Of a DNA stretch of 45,186 nucleotides, positions 43,983-45,186 are shown in pieces. The notes beneath the pieces are model-generated. The model did no database searches. It was given only the letters and a program-made list of their open reading frames with translations, and was not told the origin of the DNA. The stretch is from an uncultured Lachnospiraceae bacterium (GTDB taxonomy: Bacteria; Bacillota; Clostridia; Lachnospirales; Lachnospiraceae): assembly GCA_910583895.1 (NCBI GenBank), contig CAJTYJ010000029.1, positions 1 to 45,186 of the forward strand, read 5' to 3'. Each line of letters begins with the position of its first letter. Position 1 is the stretch's first letter. The position numbers and the translations under genes are program-made.

Positions 43983-44002
43983 TTTCCTAACAGCTAGGAA
44001 AC
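43983..44002. promoter_or_regulatory. Operator palindrome, copy 2 (TTTCCTAACAGCTAGGAAAC)
   Basis: Identical over 20 bases to 39681-39700 and again 32 bases before a -10 box (TATACT at 44034-44039), in front of the PTS IIA gene. Confidence 0.78.
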
Positions 44003-44033
44003 GGATTGACTGCATAGTCCGGTATTTTTGTTT

Positions 44034-44039
44034 TATACT
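44034..44039 (+). promoter_or_regulatory. -10 box of the PTS operon promoter
   Basis: TATACT preceded by a T-rich stretch. A TTGACT occurs at 44006-44011 but is 22 bases away, too far for normal spacing, so activation through the palindrome is likely. Confidence 0.5.
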
Positions 44040-44065
44040 AAGACCAGATAAAAGAAAGGAGGAGC

Positions 44066-44404
44066 ATGCGGGTGGAAGGATTAGAGATGACCTGTTTTCA
44101 GATCATATCCAGCGTGGGAACGGCACGTTCCAGTTACATTGAGGCGATCCAGAAGGCAAAGGCCGGGGATTTTGAGGGGGCAAAAGACTGTCTGGAAGCA
44201 GGGCAGCAGGAGTTCCTGAAAGGACATGAAGCACATTTTGGACTGCTTCAGAAGGAGACCAACGGTGAGATGGTGGGAGGCTCCCTGCTTTTGATCCATG
44301 CGGAGGATCAGCTTATGAGTGCCGAGGGTTTTAAGATCATTGCAGAAGAGATGATCGCAGCGTACAGACGAATTGACGAACTGGAAAAAAAGCTGGCACA
44401 GTAG
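44066..44404 (+). CDS. PTS lactose/cellobiose-family IIA component
   Basis: 112 residues with the family's three-helix sequence (TCFQIISSVGTARSSYIEAI, AKAGDFEGAKDCLE) and the phosphorylated His in SLLLIHAEDQLMSAEG. It passes phosphate from HPr to the IIB protein. ATG at 44066 lies three bases after AAGGAGGAG; GTG at 44072 has better spacing and would give 110 residues. It is first in the PTS operon, separated from IIB by 376 bases containing three tandem repeats. Confidence 0.93.
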   Translation: MRVEGLEMTCFQIISSVGTARSSYIEAIQKAKAGDFEGAKDCLEAGQQEFLKGHEAHFGLLQKETNGEMVGGSLLLIHAEDQLMSAEGFKIIAEEMIAAYRRIDELEKKLAQ

Positions 44405-44433
44405 CCGGAAGGAGACAGTGCCAGGCAGTTTAA

Positions 44434-44763
44434 GAAAAACAGCATCTGCCCGAAAGAAGCCCCGGAAGGATTTTACGGAACGAAGCGAGGGAAAATACTT
44501 CCAGACATTGGGGAGGAGAGAGGGAAGATGCGGAACTTAAATCAGAAAAACAGCATCTGCCCGAAAGAAGCCCGGAAGGATTTTACGGAACGGAGAGAGG
44601 GAAAATACTTCCAGACGTAGGGGCGGAGAGAGGGAAGATGCGGAACTTAAATCAGAAAAACAGCATCTGACCGAAAGCATCCCCGGAAGGATTTTACGGA
44701 ACGGAGTGAGGGAAAATTCTTCCAGACGGTGGGGAGAAGAGAGGGCAGATGCGGAACTTAAAT
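44434..44763. repeat. Three tandem 110-base structured repeats
   Basis: Units begin at 44434, 44545 and 44655 (GAAAAACAGCATCTG) and are about 90 percent identical by eye. The last ends with GCGGAACTTAAAT just before the IIB ribosome site. Each unit can fold with an inner stem GGAAGGATTTT/AAAATACTTCC around a loop ACGGAACGAAGCGAGGG and an outer stem GCATCT/AGATGC. In unit three the outer stem gains a pair (GCATCTG/CAGATGC). The stretch is not coding on the plus strand; a long minus-strand frame is a by-product of the repeats. Confidence 0.85.
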
Positions 44764-44780
44764 AAAGGAGAGCATGTTTT

Positions 44781-45101
44781 ATGAAAAGAGTGTATTTATT
44801 CTGCAGTGCGGGGATGTCGACCAGCATGCTGGCAAGCAAAATGCAGGGGGTGGCGACAGACCACGGGCTTCCCATTGAAGTGGAGGCATTTCCGGATGGA
44901 AAGATTGCACAGATCGTGGAGGAAAAGCATCCCGATGTGATCCTCTTAGGACCTCAGGTGAAATACCGTTATCAGGAGGTGGTGGACAAATTCGGTTCCA
45001 CCGGCATTCCCATCGCTGTCATTGACCAGACCGCATATGGAATGATGGATGGGGAAAAGGTACTGAAAACAGCCATCAAAATGATGAAGGCAGCAAAATA
45101 G
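44781..45101 (+). CDS. PTS lactose/cellobiose-family IIB component
   Basis: 106 residues, the usual size. The active-site cysteine is in the N-terminal P-loop YLFCSAGMSTSMLASK (Cys8). VILLGPQVKYRYQEV follows the family pattern. It receives phosphate from IIA and gives it to the sugar carried by IIC. Start after AAAGGAGAG; the IIC gene starts 29 bases downstream. Confidence 0.95.
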   Translation: MKRVYLFCSAGMSTSMLASKMQGVATDHGLPIEVEAFPDGKIAQIVEEKHPDVILLGPQVKYRYQEVVDKFGSTGIPIAVIDQTAYGMMDGEKVLKTAIKMMKAAK

Positions 45102-45130
45102 CTGCAGAACAATAACAGGGGGAAAAGTTG

Positions 45131-45186
45131 ATGTTACAAAAATTAGAGAGTTTTTTCATGCCGCTGGCAGAAAAAATCGGAAAGAA
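45131..45186 (+). CDS. PTS lactose/cellobiose-family IIC component (partial, 5' end)
   Basis: Only 18 codons are in the window: MLQKLESFFMPLAEKIGK, typical of the N-terminus of cellobiose-type IIC permeases. The ATG follows AGGGGGAAA. The rest lies beyond the window edge. Confidence 0.8.
   Translation, partial: MLQKLESFFMPLAEKIGK

Noticed and set aside
44434..44763. Possible CRISPR array
   Set aside because: Units are 110 bases, similar throughout, with no short repeat/variable spacer pattern and no cas genes.
44537..44875. Minus-strand ORF of 112 codons over the tandem repeats
   Set aside because: It merely translates the repeats and runs into the IIB gene in the opposite direction; no ribosome site.

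Overview
The window looks like a chromosomal segment of a gut-type, spore-forming Firmicute of the class Clostridia, most likely Lachnospiraceae. This rests on moderate GC content, strong AGGAGG-type ribosome sites, an spmB gene, a DUF4179 anti-sigma factor, a DUF871/MupG gene beside a lactose/cellobiose-type PTS, and ribose-type ABC sugar transport. It is inferred from gene content; no rRNA or tRNA gene is visible. No CRISPR array, insertion sequence, prophage or tRNA was found.

Layout. 1-3.5 kb: a MtaR/MetR-like LysR regulator, its probable target metY (homocysteine synthase) with a MET-box-like operator, and a YczE-type membrane protein. 3.6-8.6 kb: a reversed-domain GH3 beta-glucosidase with a long leader holding a hairpin repeat, an apparent orphan small-RNA transcription unit, and an ECF sigma/DUF4179 anti-sigma pair. 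8.6-11.7 kb: a flavin reductase and a protein made of two GcvT-type folate domains in tandem, preceded by two more copies of the hairpin repeat. 11.7-21.9 kb: a carbohydrate cassette. It holds an epimerase, two permeases, an ABC ATPase, a FGGY kinase, a cupin, a class II aldolase and a TIM-barrel protein, all on the minus strand; diverging from them are a lipoprotein binding protein and a DeoR regulator. 21.9-27.7 kb: a tightly overlapped four-gene operon (UbiA-like prenyltransferase, phosphohistidine dikinase-like enzyme, AMP-forming acyl ligase, GNAT-like acyltransferase), which I consider the best candidate for an undescribed pathway. 28-39.3 kb: mostly single genes (rarA, a hybrid histidine kinase, a threonine aldolase-family enzyme, spmB, an OLD-type nuclease with a four-cysteine motif, a MarR regulator lying wholly antisense to the 3' end of a DUF885 peptidase-like ORF, and metG). 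39.4-45.2 kb: an oxidoreductase remnant, then a regulon of mupG, a PRD-type activator and PTS IIA/IIB/IIC, interrupted by an opposing Rpn-family nuclease gene.

How the parts work together. The sugar cassette appears to import a sugar (binding protein plus ABC transporter), epimerise and phosphorylate it, and cleave it with an aldolase under DeoR control; the substrate is not determined. The mupG/PTS region is tied together by a 20-base palindrome present exactly twice, each time 32 bases upstream of a -10 box, upstream of mupG and of the PTS genes. This is a strong candidate operator for the PRD activator encoded between them. Two unrelated families of structured intergenic repeats are present: a 112-base unit (three copies, period about 118) and a 110-base unit (three tandem copies between PTS IIA and IIB).
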